Assembly (NCBI GenBank): GCA_018302335.1
Contig: JAGVZT010000065.1
Coordinates: 1 to 42,594, forward strand
Length of the DNA stretch: 42,594 nucleotides
Source of the DNA: Candidatus Woesearchaeota archaeon
GTDB taxonomy: Archaea; Nanobdellota; Nanobdellia; Woesearchaeales; JAGVZT01
Direction: 5' to 3'
Positions within the stretch are counted from its first letter, which is position 1, and every line of letters starts with the position of its first letter. The translations under genes and the position numbers were made by a program. Shown in pieces: positions 1 through 7,752 of this stretch. The notes below the pieces were generated by a model. That model was given only the letters and a program-made list of their open reading frames with translations, was not told the origin of the DNA and searched no databases.

Positions 1-169
1 TTTTACAGTTGAACGGTATTCGGAATTCAAGAAGAGATACGTATCAAGGACCGGCTTCAAGTTGGTGCCGCGCGAAAATTTCGAGATGATTGAACTGGTC
101 GATTCCCGGTTCAATGTGAGGGCATATTTCTCAAACCCCCCTTTGAACGAACAATGGAGGATTGAATAA
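1..169 (+). CDS. 3' end of a truncated gene, function unknown
   Basis: An open frame enters from the window edge (frame starting at base 2) and runs 55 codons to TAA at 167-169. The tail is hydrophilic and mixed in charge, ending LNEQWRIE. No motif is recognisable. Codon use is clearly more AT-rich than in the genes to the right, and the following 120 bp are also AT-rich, so this may be the edge of a region of different origin. That is inference from base composition only. Confidence 0.5.
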   Translation, partial: FTVERYSEFKKRYVSRTGFKLVPRENFEMIELVDSRFNVRAYFSNPPLNEQWRIE

Positions 170-262
170 TCATCCTGCACTACATAACGCGTCGGCTCTC
201 ATACGGGTCCAACTCCCAAAAGGGATAAATGGATTATATATACCTCTTTACTGTAGTAAAAT

Positions 263-272
263 ATATTAAATA
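263..272 (+). promoter_or_regulatory. TATA box for the M16 peptidase gene
   Basis: ATATTAAATA lies 21-30 bp before the ATG at 293, in a very AT-rich stretch. No Shine-Dalgarno sequence precedes the ATG, which suggests a leaderless mRNA. Confidence 0.55.
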
Positions 273-292
273 TTTTATGGATACGTTCGCCT

Positions 293-1570
293 ATGGATAT
301 GCAATTGACCTCCCTACATGGCCTCGCGGATGGCGTCAACATGCTGACCCTTCCCAATGGCCTTCGGGTCGCCTGGGAGCGGACGCCGACGGAGACGGTC
401 GCGGCAATGCTGCGCACGCGTTTCGGCTCCGGGCATGAGCGGGCGGGCCAGGAGGGATGGGCCCACCTGCTCGAGCACATAATCATGAGCGGGGGCTCCA
501 GGCGCTTCCCTCGCGAGGAAAGCGCCGCGGTGCGCAGGAAGCTCGGCACGTACAACATGCAGACGGGATGGAACGACACCACCTTCACGGCGGATTTTCT
601 TGCGGAGCGCACCCCTCTTTTCCTGGAATTTCTCTCCGACCTGGCGTTCCACCCCCTGTTGAGGGAACAGGACCTCGTCACAGAACGGACAGTCGCGGAG
701 CGCGAGATTGCGGAATCAATCTCTCAGCCCGGCTTCCAGGATTACTCTGAATTCACGCGCGCCTGCTTCGGAGAGGGCCAGTACACCTATGCCAAGCTCG
801 GCAGGCCGGAAACGCTGGCGCTCGCCTCCGTGGGCGACATGAGGTCGCTTCACGCGCGTGGCTACGGTGCGAGCAACATGGACCTCATCCTCGTGGGCGG
901 GCTTCCCGAAGGGATTGAGGACCTTGTACGTGCGTCATTTGAGCACGCTCCGGCTGGCGAGCCCACGCCGGCCCCGTTCCAGTCGGCAGCGCCGATACGG
1001 GATGTCACCACTCTCGTGCGGCCGGCTCCTGAGCGCGCCAATGGGGATGAAGAGACGAGCGCAGAGTTCTACCTGGCGCTCTCCGCCCCTCCTTCCTGGC
1101 ATCAGGACTCCGTGTCGATAAACATGCTCGCCTACCTGCTCGGCGGCGACCCTGACTCTCTCCTCTTCAGGAAAGTCCGGGAGGAGAAGGGGCTGGCCTA
1201 CCGTATCCAGGCAGTGTACGACGGAACGGACGACGGACTCGCCCAGGTCCAGGCGTTCGTCCCGCCCTCCCGCTGGGAAGAGGTGCTGTCGGCAGTCTTT
1301 GATGAATTCCAGAACCTGAAAGCAAGACCCATCGATGAGGATGAGTTTCACGCCTTCAAGGACATCCTGCGGTACAGCATGGCAAAATCTTCCGAGCGCA
1401 ATGAGTCCAGGCTGCAGCGGGTGAGGCACATGCTGGACGGCGAACTTGCGCTGGAAACCATGGCGGAGGTCATGGAGGAGATGACACCCCTGGACCTGCA
1501 GGACGCAGCCAGGAACTACCTCTCCACCGAGGACTACGTGCTCCTGGTGCGCGACCCTTCGGTAAGGTAG
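293..1570 (+). CDS. M16 family zinc metallopeptidase
   Basis: A 425-residue protein of the M16 (pitrilysin / mitochondrial processing peptidase-like) family. The inverted zinc motif HxxEH is intact (H58-L-L-E61-H62), and a downstream Glu-rich stretch (TVAEREIAES) supplies the third ligand. The C-terminal half has the family hallmark FRKVREEKGLAY, used in substrate binding. Known family role: degradation of peptides inside a closed two-domain chamber. At about 425 residues this is a single two-domain unit, so it would have to dimerise. Bacterial relatives often come as an active/inactive pair, but no partner gene is adjacent. The start at 293 fits the TATA spacing. No signal peptide is seen, so it is probably cytoplasmic. 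Confidence 0.9.
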   Translation: MDMQLTSLHGLADGVNMLTLPNGLRVAWERTPTETVAAMLRTRFGSGHERAGQEGWAHLLEHIIMSGGSRRFPREESAAVRRKLGTYNMQTGWNDTTFTADFLAERTPLFLEFLSDLAFHPLLREQDLVTERTVAEREIAESISQPGFQDYSEFTRACFGEGQYTYAKLGRPETLALASVGDMRSLHARGYGASNMDLILVGGLPEGIEDLVRASFEHAPAGEPTPAPFQSAAPIRDVTTLVRPAPERANGDEETSAEFYLALSAPPSWHQDSVSINMLAYLLGGDPDSLLFRKVREEKGLAYRIQAVYDGTDDGLAQVQAFVPPSRWEEVLSAVFDEFQNLKARPIDEDEFHAFKDILRYSMAKSSERNESRLQRVRHMLDGELALETMAEVMEEMTPLDLQDAARNYLSTEDYVLLVRDPSVR

Positions 1571-1615
1571 AGACCAGCCTGCTTGCCAAGACCCCGTTGA
1601 AAGACTCCATTTCTC

Positions 1616-1681
1616 GGCCGCATTGCCGCGTGCTTTCCGCGTTGTCTCGCAGTGGCTCCGATGATTCTCAGCAACGCGGCC
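1616..1681 (-). repeat. Dispersed GGCC-bounded palindromic repeat, copy 1
   Basis: A 66-bp element starting and ending with GGCC. Its reverse complement aligns without gaps to the copies at 30714 and 29286. It lies between the M16 stop and the TATA box of the ABC transporter gene. Shared blocks on the reverse strand include GGCCGCGTTGCTGAGAAT at the left and CGGCAATGCGGCC at the right. Confidence 0.8.
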
Positions 1682-1722
1682 GACGGTCCCCCGCTTCTGC
1701 TGCACGCCTGAGACGGGAAAGC

Positions 1723-1728
1723 CTTAAG
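1723..1728 (+). promoter_or_regulatory. TATA-like box for the ABC transporter operon
   Basis: CTTAAG lies 24-29 bp before the GTG at 1752. This is the usual spacing in this window and supports 1752, rather than the ATG at 1733, as the start of translation. Confidence 0.4.
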
Positions 1729-1751
1729 AACCATGGCGGCGCACCGCCTGC

Positions 1752-2659
1752 GTGCCTCCTGTCCTCGAAGTCAGCGGCCTGAGCAAGCGCTTCGGCGGGC
1801 TGTCGACGGGCTGTCCTTCTCCCTCGAAGAGGGCGAGGTCCTCGGGCTGCTCGGCCCGAACGGCGCGGGGAAGACGACGAGCATCAACATGCTCCTCGGC
1901 CTCACCATCCCGGACGCGGGCGTCATCAGCTATTTTGGCAGGGCCTTCCCGCGTGAGAGGGAATACTGCCTGTCGAGGCTCAACATGGCATCGGCGTACA
2001 GCAAGGTGCAGGGCCGCCTGTCCGTGAGGCAGAATCTGGAGGTCTACGCGGGATTGTACGGCGTACGGCCGGAGGAGCGCATCGCCGAGCTTGCGGCCCT
2101 GCTCCGCATGGAGCGCCACCTGGACACGCCCTACCGGAATCTCTCCTCGGGGGAGCGCACGAGGGTCCATCTCATGAAGGCGCTGCTCAACTCGCCAAGC
2201 GTGCTGCTGCTGGACGAGCCCACGGCGAGCCTCGACCCGGACATCCGCAACGAGGTGCTCGACCTCATCCGCGAGCTGCAGCACTCGCAGAAGGTCTCCA
2301 TTCTCTATACGAGCCATGACATGGAGGAGGTGATGCGCATCTGCGACCGCGTGCTCTTCCTCTCCCAGGGCAAACTGGTCGCGAGCGGCACTCCCCTGGA
2401 GCTCGCGAAGCAGGTGCGGGATGCCCGGCTGCGCGTCACCTTTGACGGCAAGGACGCAGAGGCAACGAAGTACCTCACCGGGAAGAAGCTTCCCTTCCGC
2501 TTCCCCCGCGCGCATGTCGTGGAGGTGGAGCTCCCCGAAGAGCAGATTCCCGGGGTGCTGTTCGGGCTCGCCGAGCGCGGCCTGTGGCTCACCCGCATCG
2601 AGGTGGAGAAGCCCCATCTGGAGGACGTGTTCCTGGCCATCGCGCGGAGGGGACGATGA
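1752..2659 (+). CDS. ABC transporter ATP-binding protein (apparent frameshift near codon 16)
   Basis: ATP-binding subunit of an ABC-2 type exporter, similar in layout to DrrA/NodI drug or lipid export ATPases. Walker A (GPNGAGKTT), signature LSSGE, Walker B (LLLDEP) and the H-loop (YTSHDMEE) are all present. The expected N-terminus (PPVLEVSGLSKRFGG) is read from GTG 1752, but the rest (AVDGLSFSLEEGEVLG) is in the frame that opens at ATG 1733. Continuity would be restored by one extra G in the run at 1797-1799. This is either a one-base deletion (real or a sequencing/assembly error) or the gene starts at 1733 with an atypical N-terminus. The stop overlaps the permease start (ATGA at 2656-2659). 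Confidence 0.85.
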
Positions 2660-3432
2660 ACGTCATCCGCATCCGCGCGGTGCTGCTGCACTCCTGGTAC
2701 CATTTCACCAAGAGCAGAGAGACCTGGGTGGACATCATCTGGTTCCCGCTGGTGAGCGTGCTCGTCTTCGGCTTCATGAGCCAGTATCTGGGAGAGGGGT
2801 CCAAGGTGCGCTTCCTCCTGCTGGGCTTCCTGCTCTGGCAGGTCATCACCGCAGCGCAGTACTCCGTGACGATGAGTGCGCTCTGGGAGATCTGGGGCGG
2901 GAGCCTCAGCTCGCTCTTCATCACCCCGCTGACGCTGGGAGAGTTCGTGCTTGCGCAGATGCTGTCCGCATCTTTCAAGGCCCTGGCTGTGTTCGCCTTC
3001 ACCTCGGGCCTCGCATGGCTGCTCTATGGCACGAATATTCTCACCCTCGGCCCCATGCTCGCGCTCTACCTGCTGGAGCTGATGGTCTTCGGATGGAGCG
3101 CAGGCATGTTCATCCTGGGGCTCATCCTCAGGTACGGGACCAACATCCAGAGCCTCGCGTGGGGTCTCATCTTCGTGGTGGAGCCCCTCGCGGGGGTCTT
3201 CTACCCCGTGGACGCCCTTCCTGCGGCTCTTCGCTGGCTCGCTCTCCTGCTCCCGCCCACCTCTGTCTTCGAAGCGGCACGCAGCCAGTTCACGGCAGGA
3301 ATCGTCCCATGGGGGCTGCTGCTCGTCGGGACTGCGCTCAACGCGGCGTGCTTCCTCCTCGCGGCGCTGTTCCTCTGGAGGATGTTCCACCGCGCGAAGG
3401 AGAGCGGGATGTTCGCGAAACTCGAGGGGTGA
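2656..3432 (+). CDS. ABC-2 type transporter permease
   Basis: A 258-residue polytopic membrane protein with about six hydrophobic segments, for example residues around WFPLVSVLVFGFM, FLLLGFLLWQVITAA and LLVGTALNAACFLLAALFL near the end. Size, topology and position after the ATPase gene (ATGA overlap) mark it as the membrane subunit of an ABC-2 exporter. The segment GTNIQSLAWGLIFVVEPLAGVFYPV resembles the conserved ABC-2 permease region. The substrate cannot be inferred. The final TGA overlaps the ATG of the peroxiredoxin gene by one base, so the three genes form one operon. Confidence 0.85.
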   Translation: MNVIRIRAVLLHSWYHFTKSRETWVDIIWFPLVSVLVFGFMSQYLGEGSKVRFLLLGFLLWQVITAAQYSVTMSALWEIWGGSLSSLFITPLTLGEFVLAQMLSASFKALAVFAFTSGLAWLLYGTNILTLGPMLALYLLELMVFGWSAGMFILGLILRYGTNIQSLAWGLIFVVEPLAGVFYPVDALPAALRWLALLLPPTSVFEAARSQFTAGIVPWGLLLVGTALNAACFLLAALFLWRMFHRAKESGMFAKLEG

Positions 3433-3881
3433 TGTCCATGAAAGAGGGAGAGATGGCACCGGATTTCAGCCTGCAGGACCAGGACGGCAAGGTTCACAAG
3501 CTGAGCGAGTACCGCGGGAAGAGGGTGGTGCTGTACTTCTACCCGAAGGACGACACCCCAGGCTGCACGAAAGAGGCCTGCGCCTTCCGGGACGACATCG
3601 GCACTTTCCTGAAGAAGGGCGCGGTCGTGCTCGGGGTGAGCAAGGACAGCGCCGCATCGCACCAGAAGTTCCGGGCGAAGTATTCCCTGCCGTTTGCGCT
3701 GCTCTCCGACTCCGACGCTGCGGTGCAGAAGCTTTACGGCGTCTGGCAGCCGAAGAAGTTCCTCGGCCGCGAGTTCCTCGGGACCGTGCGCAGCACCTTC
3801 CTCATCGACGCGAAGGGGCGCATCGCGAAGGCGTGGTCGCCTGTCACCGTGGACGGGCACAGCGTGGAGATACTGGCCGCG

Positions 3882-3893
<12 letters not shown>
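3432..3893 (+). CDS. bcp: Peroxiredoxin, Bcp/PrxQ type
   Basis: A 153-residue thiol peroxidase that reduces hydrogen peroxide and organic hydroperoxides. The active-site region [11 protein letters not shown] carries the peroxidatic Cys45 and a second Cys five residues later (C50), the arrangement of atypical two-Cys PrxQ/Bcp enzymes. The thioredoxin-fold strands VVLYFYPKD and [11 protein letters not shown] are present, and the length is normal for the family. It starts at ATG 3432, overlapping the permease stop (TGATG). ATG 3438 is an alternative. The 3' end overlaps the convergent superoxide dismutase gene by 12 bp, pairing two antioxidant functions. Confidence 0.92.
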
Positions 3894-4502
<609 letters not shown>

Positions 4503-4536
4503 AGGTATCACCTCGTAACCATGGTGAAGCCACCGC

Positions 4537-4544
4537 ATATAAAT
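4537..4544 (-). promoter_or_regulatory. TATA box for sod
   Basis: ATTTATAT on the minus strand, 35-42 bp before the sod start. This leaves room for a short leader containing the Shine-Dalgarno sequence GAGGTGAT. Confidence 0.55.
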
Positions 4545-4587
4545 CTGACGGTGGACCCGGCTCCGAAGCAAAGTTCAGGGAAGGTTC

Positions 4588-4649
4588 GGTCGCCTTGCTG
4601 ATGATTTCCTGCCTACCGGTGAGCCCGGAACTCGTGCGGCAGTGCGACC
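4588..4649 (+). repeat. Dispersed GGCC-type palindromic repeat, copy 2
   Basis: A 62-bp element in forward orientation, beginning GGTCGCCTTGCTGATGAT and ending GTGCGGCAGTGCGACC. Both outer GGCC ends carry compensating changes (GGTC at the left, GACC at the right), so the outer base pairing is kept. It lies between the divergent promoters of sod and the next gene. Confidence 0.75.
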
Positions 4650-4680
4650 GGGAGGGTCCTGCGGGCCCGACAGGAAAGCC

Positions 4681-4687
4681 ATTTAAG
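4681..4687 (+). promoter_or_regulatory. TATA box
   Basis: ATTTAAG lies 22-28 bp before the ATG at 4709. Confidence 0.5.
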
Positions 4688-4708
4688 CCCATCCGCATTC
4701 CCTCTTCC

Positions 4709-5053
4709 ATGGACCTCGAAGAGACCATCTCCAGCCTTTCGCCGTTTGAGGAGCTGGACGCATTCTATGCATTCCACACAGGAAGCCGCAGCGAGCTCAC
4801 GGAGTTCAGCAAAGGGAAAGGCATCGAGGACCCGCTGGCGCGTGCGCACATCTACACGCTCGGCGTCTACGCGCTCTGCAGCGCGGTGGCCGTGCTGTCC
4901 CCGCCGGAGACCGGGGTCGCTCTGGGTCTCGGCCTCATCGCGTCCTGGCTGAACTGCTATCTCCCTCGGGTGCTGTCGAAGGACGAGTACCGCTCCGCCG
5001 GACTCATAGGGCTCGCCCGGGGCATCTTCAGGCGCGCTGGCCCCGTATCCTGA
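4709..5053 (+). CDS. Small membrane protein, unknown
   Basis: A 114-residue protein. The N-terminal half is hydrophilic (MDLEETISSLSPFEELDAFY). Residues about 56-95 form one or two hydrophobic segments (YTLGVYALCSAVAVL and VALGLGLIASWLNCYL) around a short PPETG loop, followed by a basic tail. The start is set by the TATA spacing. I recognise no family. The 3' end overlaps the convergent DedA-like gene by 26 bp. Confidence 0.65.
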   Translation: MDLEETISSLSPFEELDAFYAFHTGSRSELTEFSKGKGIEDPLARAHIYTLGVYALCSAVAVLSPPETGVALGLGLIASWLNCYLPRVLSKDEYRSAGLIGLARGIFRRAGPVS

Positions 5054-5753
5054 GCCGCGCGACCCCTCTCTTGATGCGCGTCTTGAGCGCAGGTGCCTTG
5101 CCCTTGAGGTAAGTCCAGGACGTCGCGAGCACCCCGATGACCGAGAGCGCGGTGAGGGCGGCGATGAACGGGAGGACGCGCACAAGACTGACCTCCCCCC
5201 CCGCCTGCTGGATGAGGGCCCCCACATAGGAGAGGGTGAAGAGCGAGACCGTATAGCCTATCAGCGTGGGGAAGAAAAAACTCCAGAAGCTGATGTCCGT
5301 GAAGCCCAGCGCGATGGTGAGGATGTCCTGCGGGAAGAGCGGGGAGAGCCGCACGAAGATGATAGAATACAAGCCCTGGCCGCGCTCGATGAACGTGGTC
5401 ACGATGCGCACTTCGCGCTGGCTCCTCAGGAATCGCTCCAGGAACACCCTGCGGCCGCTCCGCGCGAGCAGGAAGAGCAGGGTGCTCGCGAGCATGGCGG
5501 GCAGCAGCGTGAACAGCGCGCCCAGCACAGGGCCGAAGAGATAGCCGCCGAGCACCGCAGTCACGGGATTTGGCACGGGGGGAATCAGTGTGGCCAGGAA
5601 CTCCGCACTCATGTACGCGAAGGGCAGAGTCAGTTGTTCGTGGGCCTGCAACCAGGTGAGCAGGGGCTCCACCCGGATGCCCGAAGCGTAGAGCAAAGCG
5701 CCAATGACCCCTAAGACAAGGGAAACGGCAAGCAGGACCTTCAGGCGCCGCAT
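5028..5753 (-). CDS. DedA/VTT family membrane protein (TVP38/TMEM64-like)
   Basis: A 241-residue integral membrane protein of the DedA/VTT (SNARE-associated) superfamily. Family marks are the glycine-rich re-entrant region GGYLFGPVLGALFTLLPAML, an Arg-containing FVRLSPLFPQDILTIALG segment, and the closing helix pair. Members act in lipid scrambling or flipping and membrane homeostasis; the role here is inferred only from family. It is the last gene of a three-gene operon, starting 2 bp after the stop of the preceding unknown gene. The basic C-terminal tail (KTRIKRGVARLRIRGQRA) should be cytoplasmic. Confidence 0.85.
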   Translation of the reverse strand: MRRLKVLLAVSLVLGVIGALLYASGIRVEPLLTWLQAHEQLTLPFAYMSAEFLATLIPPVPNPVTAVLGGYLFGPVLGALFTLLPAMLASTLLFLLARSGRRVFLERFLRSQREVRIVTTFIERGQGLYSIIFVRLSPLFPQDILTIALGFTDISFWSFFFPTLIGYTVSLFTLSYVGALIQQAGGEVSLVRVLPFIAALTALSVIGVLATSWTYLKGKAPALKTRIKRGVARLRIRGQRA

Positions 5754-5755
5754 GC

Positions 5756-6256
5756 TCAGAACCTGTAGAGGTTCAGGAAGCTCTTCAGGGTGGTGGTCAG
5801 CTCCTCCACCTCATTCACGAGGGTCCGCTCGAACTCCGAATTGTATCGCTTGTAGACGAACTTGTCGAAGAGCGCGCGGATGAAGACGTACTCGGGCTTC
5901 CCTTCCCAGCGGTTCTCGTAGTCCGTGATGAGGAAGCCGTCGATGATGACCTGCACGTCGCCCTGGTTCATCTTCATCTTGTGCTTCTGCTTTTCGACGA
6001 CGACCTCCTTGAGGTTCTTGATGATGATGTTGATCCGGATGACGAGCTTCGCGTAATCCGTGATCTTCTTGAAGGGCTCGATTTCCATCTCCACGTACTT
6101 CCCCTCCGGGGAGACGAACTCGCTGTTCCTGGTCTCCCGCTTGTCCCAGCCCTTCTCCTTGAAGAAGGAGTCCAGGGTGCGGTAGAAGTCCTGCATGCTG
6201 AACAGCCCTTTGTAGTCTATCTTCAGGTGGTCCACCACCAGCTTTTTCTCGACCAT
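5756..6256 (-). CDS. Conserved-type unknown protein, paralogue of the next gene
   Basis: A 166-residue hydrophilic protein rich in Lys, Glu and aromatic residues. The N-terminal pattern YKGLFSMQDFYRTLDSFFKEKG resembles YKGVWDHEKVYRTMHDWLVARG in the adjacent gene, as does the middle ITDYENRW / ITDYSGRW, so the two are paralogues. Predicted alternation of strands and helices; no membrane segment; ends FLNLYRF. Its ATG overlaps the stop of the upstream paralogue by one base (TGATG at 6254-6258). Function unknown; coupling to a DedA-like gene hints at a membrane-related role. Confidence 0.8.
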   Translation of the reverse strand: MVEKKLVVDHLKIDYKGLFSMQDFYRTLDSFFKEKGWDKRETRNSEFVSPEGKYVEMEIEPFKKITDYAKLVIRINIIIKNLKEVVVEKQKHKMKMNQGDVQVIIDGFLITDYENRWEGKPEYVFIRALFDKFVYKRYNSEFERTLVNEVEELTTTLKSFLNLYRF

Positions 6257-6753
6257 CAGTACACCCCTCCTGCGGTCTCCATCTCCAGCGTCTGCTTGAT
6301 GAGCTCATGGAGCTTGTACAGCACATAATAGAGGTTGTCCATGTGCTTCACTTCGAGGTCGCGCAGCGCGATGTACTTGTTGTACACCCCCTCCAGCCAC
6401 TTCCAGAACGGTGTGGTCTCCCAGCGCCCGGAATAGTCGGTGATGACCGCGGCGGAGAGGGTGATTTTCATGCGGCCCTTCTGCATGACGCGCTTCTCCC
6501 CTCCCTTTGCCACTTCCGCGTCCTCAAGGTCCCAGATGAAGAAATACACCTTGATCTGGTAGGCGACGTACTCGTCCACCTTCTTCTTTGCAATCCACTC
6601 TATCTCCGTCTCGGGGGGCTTGTCCTTGTACAGCGATTCCATCATCCTGTACCCACGGGCCACAAGCCAGTCGTGCATCGTACGGTACACCTTCTCGTGG
6701 TCCCACACGCCCTTGTAGCGGAGATAATCCTCCTGGAGGCTCCAGGTCTGCAT
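6256..6753 (-). CDS. Unknown protein, paralogue of the downstream gene
   Basis: A 165-residue protein starting MQTWSLQEDYLRYKGVWDHE; the start at 6753 fits a TATA box 21-30 bp upstream. Shared features with its neighbour are the YKG...YRT N-terminal block, KVYFFIWDLEDAEV (compare RINIIIKNLKEVVV), the ITDYSGRWE segment and an amphipathic C-terminal helix. The pair may form a heterodimer (inference). First gene of the three-gene operon with the DedA-like gene. Confidence 0.8.
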   Translation of the reverse strand: MQTWSLQEDYLRYKGVWDHEKVYRTMHDWLVARGYRMMESLYKDKPPETEIEWIAKKKVDEYVAYQIKVYFFIWDLEDAEVAKGGEKRVMQKGRMKITLSAAVITDYSGRWETTPFWKWLEGVYNKYIALRDLEVKHMDNLYYVLYKLHELIKQTLEMETAGGVY

Positions 6754-6773
6754 GCTCCCATCGCCGGGAGGTG

Positions 6774-6783
6774 AGTATTTAAA
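6774..6783. promoter_or_regulatory. Palindromic TATA box, possibly serving both directions
   Basis: TATTTAAAGA is centred on the palindrome TTTAAA. It lies 21-30 bp before the leftward start at 6753 and 37-46 bp before the rightward start at 6820, which has its own Shine-Dalgarno sequence. The divergent genes are only 66 bp apart and no second TATA box is obvious. Confidence 0.4.
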
Positions 6784-6819
6784 GATTTGCGCCCCGACGC
6801 CCGGAAGAGGTGGTGTCCA

Positions 6820-7008
6820 ATGGCCATCAAGCTGAGCGATATCGGGCAGCAGGCAACGTACCATGAGTGGGCGCAGCAGAAGCTCCGCCTCGTGCATGTG
6901 GACTACAAGGGCGGCGGGATGTCCAACGAGGAGATACTCCTCAGGACGCTCGTCGAGCTCGTGGGGGCGCTCGCTGACGAGGTCGTCGAGCTCAAGAAAC
7001 AGCGGTAG
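6820..7008 (+). CDS. Small hypothetical protein
   Basis: A 62-residue protein starting MAIKLSDIGQQATYHEWAQQ. ATG 6820 is preceded by GAGGTGG, a fair Shine-Dalgarno sequence about 7 bases upstream. The C-terminal 25 residues (EEILLRTLVELVGALADEVVELKKQR region) form a likely amphipathic or coiled-coil helix. No recognised domain; probably a small helical adaptor (inference). Confidence 0.6.
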   Translation: MAIKLSDIGQQATYHEWAQQKLRLVHVDYKGGGMSNEEILLRTLVELVGALADEVVELKKQR

Positions 7009-7031
7009 GCGGATATATCCAGGGGAAGACC

Positions 7032-7089
7032 GGCCGCGTTGCCAAGAAATTTCCAGCATGCCCACAGGGACGCACGCGTTCTCTCGGCC
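7032..7089 (+). repeat. Dispersed GGCC-bounded repeat, copy 3
   Basis: A 58-bp copy bounded by GGCC at both ends, with the conserved TTTCCAGCATG block. It lies between the convergent ends of the small gene and the CBS-domain gene. Confidence 0.7.
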
Positions 7090-7111
7090 GAGTGTCTGTT
7101 CTGCCTTACCC

Positions 7112-7672
7112 TCAGAAGTCGCCCATGTCGCCGGATTGGCAGTCCTCGCAGACCATGCCGTTCCCTTCCCGGCGGAGCTTCTTGGAAAAGGTGCCGCAGG
7201 CGTCGCACGCCCCGATGCTCGGCGAGAACTGGGTGATGGGCTTGTGCCCCTCCTCGCGCAGCTCGAACTTGTCCACGAGCAGCTCGAAGAGCTGCGGCTC
7301 TATCTTGAGGACGTCCTTCATGGTGAGAAAGCCTACCATCTCGTCCTTGTGCACCACGGGAAGATGCCTGATGTTGTGCTCTCGCATGAGCACCAGCGCA
7401 TCGTACACATCGGAATCCGGCGCGACGGTGACCAGCTCCGTGACCATGATGTCGCCCAGCGGGGTCTTCGCAGGGGACTTGCCTGGCGCGATGACCTTCC
7501 GGACGATGTCCTGCTCGGTGACGATGCCCTTCGCGCGGCCCTTCTCGATGATAATCATCGAGCCGATGTGCTTCTCCGCCATGATGCGGGCGCACTCCTC
7601 CACCGTGATGCTCGGCGGGACGGTGATGGGCTTCTTCGTCATCGCGTCGCCCACCTGATAGCCGGTCTTCAT
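7112..7672 (-). CDS. CBS-domain pair protein with C-terminal zinc ribbon
   Basis: A 186-residue protein. Two CBS domains span roughly residues 8-60 and 72-125 (MTKKPITVPPSITVEECARI and IMVTELVTVAPDSDVYDALV). CBS pairs usually bind adenine nucleotides and act as energy or redox sensors. The tail carries C156-x2-C159 and C175-x2-C178, a rubredoxin-like or zinc-ribbon knuckle. Archaeal CBS plus zinc-ribbon proteins are known, but their targets mostly are not. Alone in its transcription unit with its own TATA box. Confidence 0.88.
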   Translation of the reverse strand: MKTGYQVGDAMTKKPITVPPSITVEECARIMAEKHIGSMIIIEKGRAKGIVTEQDIVRKVIAPGKSPAKTPLGDIMVTELVTVAPDSDVYDALVLMREHNIRHLPVVHKDEMVGFLTMKDVLKIEPQLFELLVDKFELREEGHKPITQFSPSIGACDACGTFSKKLRREGNGMVCEDCQSGDMGDF

Positions 7673-7694
7673 GGAAAAGCAGACAGGCGCGCGG

Positions 7695-7703
7695 CTTTTA
7701 TGC
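7695..7703 (-). promoter_or_regulatory. TATA box for the CBS gene
   Basis: CATAAAAGC on the minus strand, 23-31 bp before the start at 7672; leaderless spacing. Confidence 0.5.
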
Positions 7704-7720
7704 TTTGCGGTCAGAAGGCA

Positions 7721-7727
7721 TATATAC
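7721..7727 (+). promoter_or_regulatory. TATA box for the kinase-like gene
   Basis: TATATAC lies 26-32 bp before ATG 7753, only 18 bp from the divergent TATA box of the CBS gene. Confidence 0.5.
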
Positions 7728-7752
7728 GTGCGACCCGCTGCGTCCGGCGGGG

